This document shows positions 47,113 to 56,054 of a stretch of DNA of 64,000 nt, in pieces. The position numbers and the translations under genes are program-made. This DNA is from Andalucia godoyi (Eukaryota > Discoba > Jakobea > Jakobida > Andaluciidae), in the NCBI GenBank assembly GCA_009859145.1, contig VRVR01000059.1, positions 1-64,000 of the forward strand, written 5' to 3'. Each line of letters opens with the position of its first letter. Positions within the stretch are counted from its first letter, which is position 1. The notes below the pieces were generated by a model. It was not told the DNA's origin. It did no database searches and saw nothing but the letters and a program-made list of their open reading frames with translations.

Positions 47113-50094
47113 ATGGACGTGGTGTCTTCGGAGCTGTGTTCGATTGCGTGTCCGGTGTGTCTGGACCCGCTGAATGCAACGGACAAGCGGCCGATAGTGT
47201 GCGCAAACTGCCGGTCGAATGTATGCGAGGGATGTTTTTTGTCGATGCAAACGAAGAGCATCACTACGAACGTTACGTGTCCGTTTTGCCGGGCTCTTTA
47301 TCCGTGCGGGCCGCTCCGCACGAACATTGGCATGCTGGATGCGCTGTCTCGGCTCAAGAGCGTAGAGGAAGGGGGGATGGAAGTGCGGCGAGAACACCTC
47401 GCTGTGTCGCTGCAGCGGAAATGCACATCCTGCGCAGATCTGACGTGGGAAGCGACGCTGCTGGGACAACCAGTGCTGTTCAGAGAACATCTGGGCTCCG
47501 CGAATGAACGCACGGTGGCGAGATTGCGTAGAGAAGCTGCGGTGCTGTGTGCGCTTGGAGGCTGTCCGTTGGTTCTGCGATGCTATGGGTACTGCGACCG
47601 AGGAAATGGCTCGTGCGGCCTCGTGATGCAGCACTATGCGACAGACCTGCAGACGGTACTTGACGATCCACGCGTCGTCATGTCAGGGGCAGAAATGGCG
47701 AGCATTGCAAGAAACATTGCTGTTGCATTGCAGTTTGTTCATGAGAAGGGAATGGTCCATGGAGACTTGAAGCCGTCGAATGTGTGCTTCGCGGAAGACG
47801 CATCCAGCTCAGCAGGGCTCGCGCATGCGCTCGTGGACGGACTTGGAGCAAATAGCAATGTCGCGCTTCTTGCGGCGCACGCTAGTTCGTTTGGGGCATT
47901 TGTCGCCCCGGAGTTGGTGTCGGGCACTCCGCTGCTCGTGCAGGCGCCAACAGCAGCTTCAGACATGTTTGCGTTTGGTGTTCTGCTCTGGATGATGATG
48001 TTCCGCGGATCCGAATTGTACGGAGACTTCCTGCACACTCCACCAGCCGTCATTGGCATGAGATACGTGCAGGGAATTTTCTTGCCATTTCCAGAGAACG
48101 CATCGCCACTTTTTGAACGGCTCTTTGTGCTCGACCCGTTTGCAAGGATGTCTGCTTCCGATGCCTTGTGCGTTCTGGATGCGCTGCCACCGTCATTCTG
48201 GAATTTTGCTGCCAATTCTCTCACTTCGAATGCGGGTAACAAATCTTCTACTACAGCCACTGGTGCTGCTGCTGCTACTGCTGCTACGACGACTACTACT
48301 ACTCCTCCTCCTCTTCATCATCATCACCATCATCATGGCGAGCGCGTGGGCCCGGTCTCAAACATCAGTCACAGGAGAGTTCATTCTATGCTGAGTTCCC
48401 CGACTTCTGGAGATCCTCTGGCGCCTCTTTCTGGTACCAGCACGAATACGAGAAGAACTGTCCGAGCTTCCTCGGCTGCTGCCTCGCGGTCCGACAATAT
48501 GAGTGCTGCATCGGTTGCGGCTGCGTCTTTGCGCGTGAGCAGCAGCATCGCAGCAGATCTCCGCGTGAATTCGCAGCACAACGTCATCATGTCGCAGATG
48601 GAGGATCGATTGTCCTCAATTACGAATCTGCAGCAACTCCGTAACATGTATCCAGGCCAGCCGTTCACGGAAATTTCTTCGTACCTCCCAGAAACCCACA
48701 TCACCCAGCTGGATCTTGCATCCAACAGAGTGGGCGTTGACGGGGCCCGTGCACTGTCTGCAGTGCTGCCGCACACTCAAATTACCCAGCTGAATCTATC
48801 ACTTTCAGGAATCGGAAAGGACGGGACCCGGGCGCTATCGGCTGTTCTGCCTCGTACACACATAACCCAACTCAACCTTTCGTGGGCTGGGATCGGCGCA
48901 GAGGGTGCCAGGGCTCTCTGTGCCGTGCTTCCGCAAACTCAAATCACGGAGCTGAATCTCGAGCGAAATGAAATCGGCCCGGAAGGAACCCAGATGCTTT
49001 GCTCTGTGCTTCCGCAGACCAACATTGTCCAGCTGAGTCTGTGGCTGAATAAGATCGGTTGCAAGGGTGTCCGTGCGCTGTCGGCGGTCTTGCCAGATAC
49101 AAGGATTACAGAGCTGAACTTGGAGTCCAATGAAATTGGCGGGGCCGGAGCCCTTGCTCTTTCCGCCGTGCTGCCGGCCACTCGCATCACAAAGCTTAAT
49201 TTGGAGCTGAACAAGATTGGAAGCCGGGGAACCAGGGCACTGTGTGCTGTCTTGCCCCAAACCCAGATGGTGTTGCTGAATCTTGGTTCTAACGGGATCG
49301 GCTATGACGGAAGCCGAGCTCTCTCCTCTGTTTTGCCGCAGACGCTGATCACCCAGATCAATTTAGAATGCAACAAGATCGGAGACGACGGTGCGCGTGC
49401 TCTCTCTGCCATTTTGCGACACACCCAGATCACATCTCTCAATCTCGGAAACAACGGCATCACTGAGGACGGCATTTCCTTTTTGGCTTCCGTCCTCTCT
49501 CAGACACACATAACGCACCTGAACTTGTGGCAGAACAGGATTGGATCCGAAGGACTTCGCAATTTGTCCAATGTGCTGTCCACTACACACATTGACCACC
49601 TGAACCTTGAATCCAATCGAATCGGCGATGCGGGCGTCGCAACTCTGTCTGCCGTTCTTCCGCAGACAAAGCTCGTTCATCTGAACTTGGAATCGAATAA
49701 CATTGGCGATGTTGGAGCTTTTGCCTTGTGCACTGTTCTCGCAGAGACGTCAGTGACCCATCTCAACCTTGAGAGCAACGTGATTGGAAGCGAAGGTGCG
49801 TGCAAACTTGCCGAGCTCCTTCCTCGATCGCGCATCACCGATCTCAATCTGCAGTCCAACAGAATCGGAGAAATCGGGATCCAGGCGCTCCGCGCATGCG
49901 CTCCACAAACTCGTCTCACGGTTCTTCGGCTGCGTTGGAACTATGACAACGCAAGCCGACGAACTATCTACCTCGGCCACAAAATCTCTGTATTGTTTCT
50001 CGTGGCTTCGCTCTGCATCTTGTACATTGTCATCTTGTTTGCAAACCGCGACCATTGGTTTGCTCCATCATCATTGGTGGTCCATGATTTGTAA
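47113..50094 (+). CDS. RING / kinase-like / LRR / transmembrane protein
   Basis: A 993-residue multidomain protein. An N-terminal RING-like finger has all-cysteine pairs (CPVC 13-16, CANC 30-33, CEGC 38-41, CPFC 56-59). A kinase-like domain follows (about 110-375): VHGDLKPSN (215-223), APEL (265-268), DMFAFGVLLWMMM. HRD reads HGD, the DFG region reads VDGLG and no VAIK lysine is evident, so activity is uncertain. A Thr/His/Ser-rich linker leads to 15 ribonuclease-inhibitor-type LRRs of exactly 27 residues (530-934; consensus ITxLNLxxNxIGxxGxRALSAVLPQT), then a single TM helix (about 957-977) and a short tail. The layout suggests membrane-anchored sensing linked to ubiquitination. First ATG 47113; TTG upstream rejected. 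Confidence 0.88.
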   Translation: MDVVSSELCSIACPVCLDPLNATDKRPIVCANCRSNVCEGCFLSMQTKSITTNVTCPFCRALYPCGPLRTNIGMLDALSRLKSVEEGGMEVRREHLAVSLQRKCTSCADLTWEATLLGQPVLFREHLGSANERTVARLRREAAVLCALGGCPLVLRCYGYCDRGNGSCGLVMQHYATDLQTVLDDPRVVMSGAEMASIARNIAVALQFVHEKGMVHGDLKPSNVCFAEDASSSAGLAHALVDGLGANSNVALLAAHASSFGAFVAPELVSGTPLLVQAPTAASDMFAFGVLLWMMMFRGSELYGDFLHTPPAVIGMRYVQGIFLPFPENASPLFERLFVLDPFARMSASDALCVLDALPPSFWNFAANSLTSNAGNKSSTTATGAAAATAATTTTTTPPPLHHHHHHHGERVGPVSNISHRRVHSMLSSPTSGDPLAPLSGTSTNTRRTVRASSAAASRSDNMSAASVAAASLRVSSSIAADLRVNSQHNVIMSQMEDRLSSITNLQQLRNMYPGQPFTEISSYLPETHITQLDLASNRVGVDGARALSAVLPHTQITQLNLSLSGIGKDGTRALSAVLPRTHITQLNLSWAGIGAEGARALCAVLPQTQITELNLERNEIGPEGTQMLCSVLPQTNIVQLSLWLNKIGCKGVRALSAVLPDTRITELNLESNEIGGAGALALSAVLPATRITKLNLELNKIGSRGTRALCAVLPQTQMVLLNLGSNGIGYDGSRALSSVLPQTLITQINLECNKIGDDGARALSAILRHTQITSLNLGNNGITEDGISFLASVLSQTHITHLNLWQNRIGSEGLRNLSNVLSTTHIDHLNLESNRIGDAGVATLSAVLPQTKLVHLNLESNNIGDVGAFALCTVLAETSVTHLNLESNVIGSEGACKLAELLPRSRITDLNLQSNRIGEIGIQALRACAPQTRLTVLRLRWNYDNASRRTIYLGHKISVLFLVASLCILYIVILFANRDHWFAPSSLVVHDL
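48700..49914 (+). repeat. 81-bp tandem repeat array encoding LRRs
   Basis: Fifteen consecutive 81-bp units with no insertion or deletion, each encoding one 27-residue leucine-rich repeat of the preceding gene. Units are diverged at the DNA level, so this is an old array kept in frame by selection, not a recent expansion. Confidence 0.9.
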
Positions 50095-50239
50095 ACCAGA
50101 TATTTCTTTTGCATTTTGCCTTTCTCATGGTGTCTCCGAGTATCGTCCTCTCTCCACAGGCCGAGCCAATCACCAACCCGCACCGCCTTTTTGTTTTTGT
50201 TTTTTATTGTTATTTTATTTTTTTGGTATCTCCTGAGCA

Positions 50240-50690
50240 CCGTTGAATAATAACACGTCATTGGCATGCATACGGAAGTATACATAAACAGACACGGTCG
50301 ATGCCGGCCGACACTAGCACGTTGCTGTGACACAGGAATTCGTGATACAGGGCCTCCTAGGTCCCGCAGACCTCCTAAGAGACCGCGTGTCACTACCCCT
50401 ACCGCATCTTCCTCTCGTATCTCCAGTTGCATCAATCGCTGCAACTGAGGACACGAAAGCGCCTGCTGCTAGGGCTGTCAGAATCAAAATGCACCCTTCT
50501 CAGGAACCACGTGCCACACTGAGAAAGTGGCTCACAGATTGATCGAGATTGGGGACGGAGCGCGGAGCATCTATCTGAAGAGCGCCGTGATGCGTGTTGG
50601 GGCCTATCCTCTTCCCGGCAACGGGATGCAAGATTGAATATGCATGTCTATTCGTAGACATGCAGCATGTTCAGTGTATAGTGTAGGCGT
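50240..50690 (+). mobile_element. Relic repeat copy A, with TnpB/Fanzor-like N-terminal frame
   Basis: About 450 bp, homologous in inverted orientation to 55738-56298. Shared blocks: CCGTTGAATAAT at the 5' end, GGCCGACACTAGCACGTT, the run encoding PPRSRRPPKRPRVT (a nuclear-localisation-like basic stretch), the run encoding ARAVRIKMHPSQE and LRKWLTD, and a 3' hairpin. RIKxHPSQExxxxLRKW fits the N-terminal helix-turn-helix of TnpB and its eukaryotic relatives, the Fanzor nucleases. In this copy a ~66-bp insertion puts the basic stretch and the HTH in different frames and a stop follows WLTD, so it is non-functional. The rest of a nuclease is absent. Confidence 0.5.
50641..50664 (+). ncRNA. Hairpin with TTCG loop (copy A)
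   Basis: Perfect 10-bp inverted repeat TGCATGTCTA / TAGACATGCA around TTCG, four bases after the relic reading frame's terminal TGA. The partner in copy B keeps all ten pairs, two as G-U. Stable UUCG-loop hairpin if transcribed. RNA status is inferred. Confidence 0.4.
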
Positions 50691-50902
50691 TCGATTGACA
50701 TGTCGTCAGTCTGCCTCAGCAGAGGATATGGGAACGCCCGATTCTTTACGAAGCTATTTTAGTGGGGAAAAAAGACGAGGAGGGAAGAGGAAGGAATTAA
50801 CGTTCGAAAGGGAAAGAGAAAACGAGATACAAGCAAGGGCAGCGAAGCATATGAAGATCTCCAACCGCCCGCCCCCCCCCCCCCCCCCCCCCGATGCAGA
50901 AA

Positions 50903-53900
50903 CTAGGGATCCGAAGACAGACGAAGCAAGCGAATACCACGTTGTGTTCCGGAATGACGGGCTTCGTTTTGCGATCGGGTGTCGAGTGCAAGGGAGATCT
51001 GGTCTCGTTCGGCGCTGATGGCGGTGGAATCGTCGATCGATTCAGCAGCACCCGGAGGCGCCGTGGGGCCAGAGCTGCTGCTGCTCATGCCGGCGACAGT
51101 AGAACGAAATGCAACGCGAATGGTCCCGCTGAAGTCAATGGAGCGGATCTGCCCGGCACCCTTTGATCCTTCATTCGAAACCGTCACCACATCTGCTCGA
51201 CGAAATACGGAGAATCCTCGAAGAATCAACGTAAGAACGGTCAGCACCGCTTCATCGACCTGCGAAAGGAAGTGGTACAGAATGACCGACAGCGAACTTT
51301 GGGAATGATTCAGCGGACGCCAGCGAGTGCATTCCAGTGCCGTCAGGACAACCGCAGTCGACAGCGACAGCTTCGTAATCGGCATTGAGGCGGATGAGTT
51401 CTGCTGCTCGGTCTGAGCGACTGCCGGTCCATGTTCCTTGACGACCACGGCGCGCAGAGCGTCAAAGAATGAGTTCAGCGGAACGGACAAGTCGAATATC
51501 AGCATTTGTAGAAAGTTAATTGTGACGGTATCCGGACGAACCTCCTGCTCCGAACCAACGAACCGGTCCCACAACGAGTCCACGTATGACCTCGTTTGGC
51601 TGGACAAGCAGTGCAAGATCTTCGTAGCCTCCTCAACGGCAGCGCGAGAATCCACGGGCTCATCACGAATGAAAACGCGTTCACCAAATGCAGCCGGACC
51701 ACGGCCGCGAGTTGCGTCGCCCGTGTTGGATTCGGCAGTTGCGGGCTCCATGTATTCGTCGGAATCAGAAGAGTCGTCGCCGGCTGGAGAGTAGTGGGGT
51801 GAGGCAGGAGAAACAGAAGCCGCAGGAGAGACGCCGAGTGCCAAGGAATCACGCCCAAATACTTTGGAGCCAGACGCAGATGGCGAGGATGCATAAAAGA
51901 ACGACGGTGCACCAGCGGTTGGTAAGACTACGCGATCCGTGCTGAATGAACGAACTGCGGATAGAATCCAGTGATAGACTTCCACAAGCGTCATTGACGC
52001 CTGCGGAACGGCCAGGTTCTTTTTCAACAAGGATAGCAACACGCTTCCTCGCAGGGAAGAAGAATTGTGCAAGCCTCCTGCATTTGCAAATGCATCGGAG
52101 GCGGACTCGTCGAAAAAAGGATCCTCCACCAGACAAATCACCTGGTCGCCGTCCACTTCGCATTGCATGCGAATCACAGCCTCAATCTCGTCGTTCGTGA
52201 GATCCAGCACGCCGATGCGGTCTTGCGTTGTCGTCTTGATTTGAGACACGAGAGTCGCAATGGAGATTCCACCGGAGCTCACCAGTTCGGCGTCAGTCCG
52301 CGCATGCTGATGCATCAAGTCGACCATCGTCTTTGTTAGTGTTTCCTGCCGCCGTTCCCAACTCTCCACAATGTCGAGCCAGCTATACGAGTCCACCCCA
52401 GTTTCCGGTTCTACGTTCCTGTTTGCGTTCGATTCCCTCCCAGATTTGGGGCTCCCTGATCGATTCGTTACTTCTTGCATGGACGATGCAAAATACCAGC
52501 GCATGTCGGACCACTTGGTAATCCGAGACTTGCTGTCGAACTCGCGAAACAGGACGTCATTGATGACCGATCGCAAGTCGGTGATCGAAGATACATGGCG
52601 TAGCAGCTCCGGACTAATGTCTCCTCTGTCCATCTTGTGAAGCAAGAACCCTCGATATTCCTGCAGCGCATTGGGAATATCTTTGATGCGCTCCAGCATT
52701 GCGTGAATCCGTTCTGAATTTCCAACACGCTTCAAAACATCCACCTCCCTTCCAACTGAAAAGCGAGACGGCGATCGCAAAAAATCACGAGCCAGGAAAC
52801 ATGCGTATATGTACTCAAACCCATTCGGCAATTCTAGCTGCTGCAGCAGTGCCAAGTCTTCTTCGTCCTTGCGCTTCTCCAAAATCTGCGCGACAAGTCG
52901 AAGCTGTTTTGCTTCGTCCAGACGCGAGAATGCACTCTGGAAGGCCTGCGGTACAAGTGATGACAGCGCAGGAGTGCAGATTCGAATACCGTTGGACACT
53001 GTGCGATACTTTGAGAACACGTCTACTCGCGAACTGACCAACACCGAAGCATCGTCCTTCATGGAGCGCATAAACGACGCAACCAGGAATGAGACGAATT
53101 CATTCAAGAGCACGTGGTCCAACTTCAAGCGCTTGAGCAAGAGTCGCAGATCTGCAAACTTTGGAGCGCAGAATTCCTGCAAGGTTTCGCAAGAGCAAAA
53201 TTCACGAACTTGCGCCAGAAGCTTGTCATTGTATGACCACTCTGACACCATAGCTGTTTCTGCAGTCTTCACAATCGTGTCCGAAATGGAACGCGAAAAC
53301 GTTAGCGGGGAGCAGCAGAATGCCGTGATCCACGCAAGCGCTCGTTCGATGGACTGAATAGAAATCGAAGATGACTGGAACAGCCTGTGCCAGAGGAACA
53401 TCCGGCGCTTGAACGGTTCAACGAGATACGTTACCGACAGAAAGGAAGACGAAAAGCGAAGGACTTTAACGAACCTCGAAAACAGGGCAATAACAGCGTC
53501 GCGGTTCAGGCCCTCTCGAGTGCATGCATGCCCGTGCGATGAGCCGGAAAGGTCAATGCAATGGATGGCATCGATCATCTGGTACAAGTCATCGGCAATC
53601 CGCTGCATGAAAGAAATGCACACTCGCTTCAGTTCTGTGACGTAAATTTCGCCTTGGTCAGCCCTATCCTTTGCTGCGCTTATCATTTGCGGAAGGGAGG
53701 CAAACCCGGGAGATGCTGGGTTCACGCTGGGCGATATGCTGGAAGATGCCTCAGGTGCATTGCTTGACGATGCACCAGTGCTGTTGCTGACGTTGGCCGA
53801 TCCAGCACCAATGGACCCGGATGCGGAAGCCTGTGCAGAGGAGCTTCCTGCTGCTGCTGCGCTGAATGGAGCAGACGTGGGCGGCAACTCGCGTTCCGTA

Positions 53901-55387
53901 AAGTCAGAAAACAGCAATCCACGATCATGCACTTCCACTTCGATGTTGTCTGCGTCGATGCGCAGCTTTCGTGCATTGCTTTCCAAAAGGGCAACGACTC
54001 GTTCCAGAAATTCGAATCTTGCATGCAGAGACCCGCCATCTGCGGAAAACGCCTGAAAGTACAGCCCAACGAGGGGCAAGAATCCGTCCAGAAGGTACAG
54101 CAGCACTTCAAACTCGCTCGCTTCCGCGAGAAAATCGTCGGATCTCGGCGGGTAGTAGCCGCGCAAGATCTTTTCAAACAGACGAAGAGACTCCACCGTG
54201 CGGAGAGAAAGAATTGAGAGCGAGCGAGCATCGCGAACGGAGAGGTTGGAGAGCAAGTCGACTGCAATCGCGCGCATTTCAGGAGTATCTGAATTCTGAA
54301 GCATGGCGACCAACGACGGCACAAGACCCGATTCCATGAGCAGCCCTGACGCTCTGTGGGGAATTCCTTCGAGATACACGTTCAGATTTCTCAAAACCGG
54401 CGCAACAGTCGGGGTGAAGGGGGTGTAGTTCTTGAGTAATCCAATGAGCGCAAGCGCAAAGTGCTCGCGTTGTCCCGACACTTCAGACCTGATCTCAGCC
54501 CACGGAGCGAGCATGGACTTGACCGCGATCTTGGAAGCCATCGAACCTGCGGACGGTCCCACAATCGACGCACTGCCCGCGGCAACGGTGTCATCCCCTG
54601 GAGCCGCCTGCTTCACCGCGTCTGGAACCGCATTGGCGGCAGCTTCGTTGGGAAGCACGGGGACGGGAACGACCGCTGACTTGACTTGCTGCTCCTTGAT
54701 GATGGAGTTCACATCGAATTGGTCCATACGGAGCCAAGCATGCACCACAGAGTCTCCTACAGGACACACAACATGTCGAAGGTCCGGGAAGTCTGGATCG
54801 CCCAGTACTTCCACACACTCGGAAACTGCAAACGAGCCTGGGCTGCACAGGTCTTCCGCAGAGAATGATGATCTCGGCGTGTAGATCCTCAGTTGCCGAA
54901 CCCGAGTGTTGATTCCAGAGGGAGTGAGCAAGATGCGAATGTCCTTGCACCGAACTGGCTTCTTGCGCAGGTCAATCGTTCCCCAGGCGAGATCGGGCGG
55001 CAGATCAGAGGACGGATTCGCTTTCCAGATTCTCTGGTACTTTTGCGCGCGTGTCTGATAGACGGTCTTCCATTCTTGTGAAGCGGACATGCGCACCTGG
55101 ATGCTGATTTCCTGAGGAACATACGAGGATTCCGAAGACTCTGCAACGCAGATTTGCACAATCGAGAGATTGATGGTCGTGGGGAACTCGGCAATGATGT
55201 GGTGTGGCTTGCTGGATGAGCTGGACTCCCAGACAGTTGCGTGATTCAGATCATGAAAAACGCTTTTCTTCAAAGACCCAGAAGAAACAGAGTACACCGG
55301 TGTGGAGCTGACGTCTTTCAGCATCGTCACGCGATCTGGAAGACACGAGGCTTCGAACACCGACTCCGGGCGTCTGATGCTCGACAT
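50903..55387 (-). CDS. 1,494-residue protein: discoidin-like N-terminus, ARM-like body
   Basis: Starts MSSIRRPESVFEASCLP at the ATG at 55387. Residues about 25-165 look like an F5/8-type C (discoidin/galactose-binding) beta-sandwich: HHIIAEFPTTINLSIVQICVAE, VPQEISIQVRMSASQEWKTVYQT, RCKDIRILLTPSGINTRVRQLRIYTPR. A long helical region follows with armadillo/HEAT-like character (about 310-450, SGLVPSLVAMLQNSDTPEMRAIAVDLLSNL) and further helices to about 1,100; then an acidic Ser-rich linker (DDSSDSDEYMEPATAES) and a C-terminal ordered segment. No catalytic motif is seen. Such combinations occur in large E3 ligases and scaffold proteins. Flanked on both sides by inverted copies of the Fanzor-like repeat. 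The longer open frame upstream contains a CA repeat and is not used. Confidence 0.75.
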   Translation of the reverse strand: MSSIRRPESVFEASCLPDRVTMLKDVSSTPVYSVSSGSLKKSVFHDLNHATVWESSSSSKPHHIIAEFPTTINLSIVQICVAESSESSYVPQEISIQVRMSASQEWKTVYQTRAQKYQRIWKANPSSDLPPDLAWGTIDLRKKPVRCKDIRILLTPSGINTRVRQLRIYTPRSSFSAEDLCSPGSFAVSECVEVLGDPDFPDLRHVVCPVGDSVVHAWLRMDQFDVNSIIKEQQVKSAVVPVPVLPNEAAANAVPDAVKQAAPGDDTVAAGSASIVGPSAGSMASKIAVKSMLAPWAEIRSEVSGQREHFALALIGLLKNYTPFTPTVAPVLRNLNVYLEGIPHRASGLLMESGLVPSLVAMLQNSDTPEMRAIAVDLLSNLSVRDARSLSILSLRTVESLRLFEKILRGYYPPRSDDFLAEASEFEVLLYLLDGFLPLVGLYFQAFSADGGSLHARFEFLERVVALLESNARKLRIDADNIEVEVHDRGLLFSDFTERELPPTSAPFSAAAAGSSSAQASASGSIGAGSANVSNSTGASSSNAPEASSSISPSVNPASPGFASLPQMISAAKDRADQGEIYVTELKRVCISFMQRIADDLYQMIDAIHCIDLSGSSHGHACTREGLNRDAVIALFSRFVKVLRFSSSFLSVTYLVEPFKRRMFLWHRLFQSSSISIQSIERALAWITAFCCSPLTFSRSISDTIVKTAETAMVSEWSYNDKLLAQVREFCSCETLQEFCAPKFADLRLLLKRLKLDHVLLNEFVSFLVASFMRSMKDDASVLVSSRVDVFSKYRTVSNGIRICTPALSSLVPQAFQSAFSRLDEAKQLRLVAQILEKRKDEEDLALLQQLELPNGFEYIYACFLARDFLRSPSRFSVGREVDVLKRVGNSERIHAMLERIKDIPNALQEYRGFLLHKMDRGDISPELLRHVSSITDLRSVINDVLFREFDSKSRITKWSDMRWYFASSMQEVTNRSGSPKSGRESNANRNVEPETGVDSYSWLDIVESWERRQETLTKTMVDLMHQHARTDAELVSSGGISIATLVSQIKTTTQDRIGVLDLTNDEIEAVIRMQCEVDGDQVICLVEDPFFDESASDAFANAGGLHNSSSLRGSVLLSLLKKNLAVPQASMTLVEVYHWILSAVRSFSTDRVVLPTAGAPSFFYASSPSASGSKVFGRDSLALGVSPAASVSPASPHYSPAGDDSSDSDEYMEPATAESNTGDATRGRGPAAFGERVFIRDEPVDSRAAVEEATKILHCLSSQTRSYVDSLWDRFVGSEQEVRPDTVTINFLQMLIFDLSVPLNSFFDALRAVVVKEHGPAVAQTEQQNSSASMPITKLSLSTAVVLTALECTRWRPLNHSQSSLSVILYHFLSQVDEAVLTVLTLILRGFSVFRRADVVTVSNEGSKGAGQIRSIDFSGTIRVAFRSTVAGMSSSSSGPTAPPGAAESIDDSTAISAERDQISLALDTRSQNEARHSGTQRGIRLLRLSSDP

Positions 55388-55760
55388 TTCTTTTTGGAGT
55401 TGGTGGGAAAGAAAAAAGAACAGCGTGTAAAATTCACGAAACGTTGCAAGGTTCTGACGCGAAAATGGATCTTCTCTTTGCGGATGATGACAACAGGGCA
55501 GAAAAGGGAGTGTGCGCTCTGTGGGTGTGGGTGTGCGTGTGTGTGGGTGTGTGTGGGGTGTGTATGGGGAGGCTCTGTTCATTATTTTGGAACATTCGAA
55601 TGCAAGTTCGAGTGTTTTGGCAGTTGCACTTCCACTCGGAGGGTTCTTCATGACGCCAAAGAAACGTACGAGCAGATCCTGTCCAAGAGACGAAGAAAAT
55701 GCACGACCACACACGCTCAAGGGGAGATTTTTGTGTCACGCCTACATGATACCCTGAACA

Positions 55761-55784
55761 TGCATATCTACGAACAGACATGCA
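55761..55784 (-). ncRNA. Hairpin with TTCG loop (copy B)
   Basis: Minus-strand reading TGCATGTCTG-TTCG-TAGATATGCA. It differs from copy A at two stem positions, both of which preserve pairing as G-U. It follows the stop codon of the 88-codon frame. Confidence 0.4.
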
Positions 55785-55787
55785 TAT

Positions 55788-56054
55788 TCAGTCTTGCATC
55801 CTGTTGCCGGTAAGGGGACAGGCCCCAACACGCCTCACGGCGTTCTTCAGATAGATGCTCCGCGCTCCGTTCCCAATCTCGATCAAATCGGTGAGCCACT
55901 TTCTCAGCGTGACACGTTGTTCCTGAGAAGGGTGCAGTTTGATTCTGACGGCCCTAGCAGCAGACATAGTGACACGTGGTCTCTTAGGAGGTCTGCGGGA
56001 CCTAGGAGGCCCTGTATCGAGCCGCGTAGGCGTAGGCGAATGCGAATGCGTCAT
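55788..56054 (-). CDS. 88-residue TnpB/Fanzor HTH-like protein with NLS
   Basis: Open frame inside repeat copy B, ATG at 56054, ending NRMQD-stop. Basic N-terminus with PPKRPRV, then the HTH-like segment described for the repeat. Whether it is translated is unknown; alone it could bind DNA or the element's RNA but not cut. The same coding run in copy A is frameshifted, so a function is not conserved in both copies. Confidence 0.4.
   Translation of the reverse strand: MTHSHSPTPTRLDTGPPRSRRPPKRPRVTMSAARAVRIKLHPSQEQRVTLRKWLTDLIEIGNGARSIYLKNAVRRVGACPLTGNRMQD

Larger units (their letters stand above)
50095..50902. other. Region with Fanzor/TnpB-like repeat and poly-C tract
   Basis: Between the convergent 3' ends of the LRR gene and the 50903-55387 gene. 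Holds repeat copy A (50240-50690), then purine-rich sequence, and a run of 21 C (50872-50892) that ends 10 bp from the neighbouring stop codon. Confidence 0.7.

Noticed and set aside
48700-49914. Regular 81-bp repeats as a CRISPR array
   Set aside because: The repeats are in-frame leucine-rich repeats with coding divergence and no spacers.
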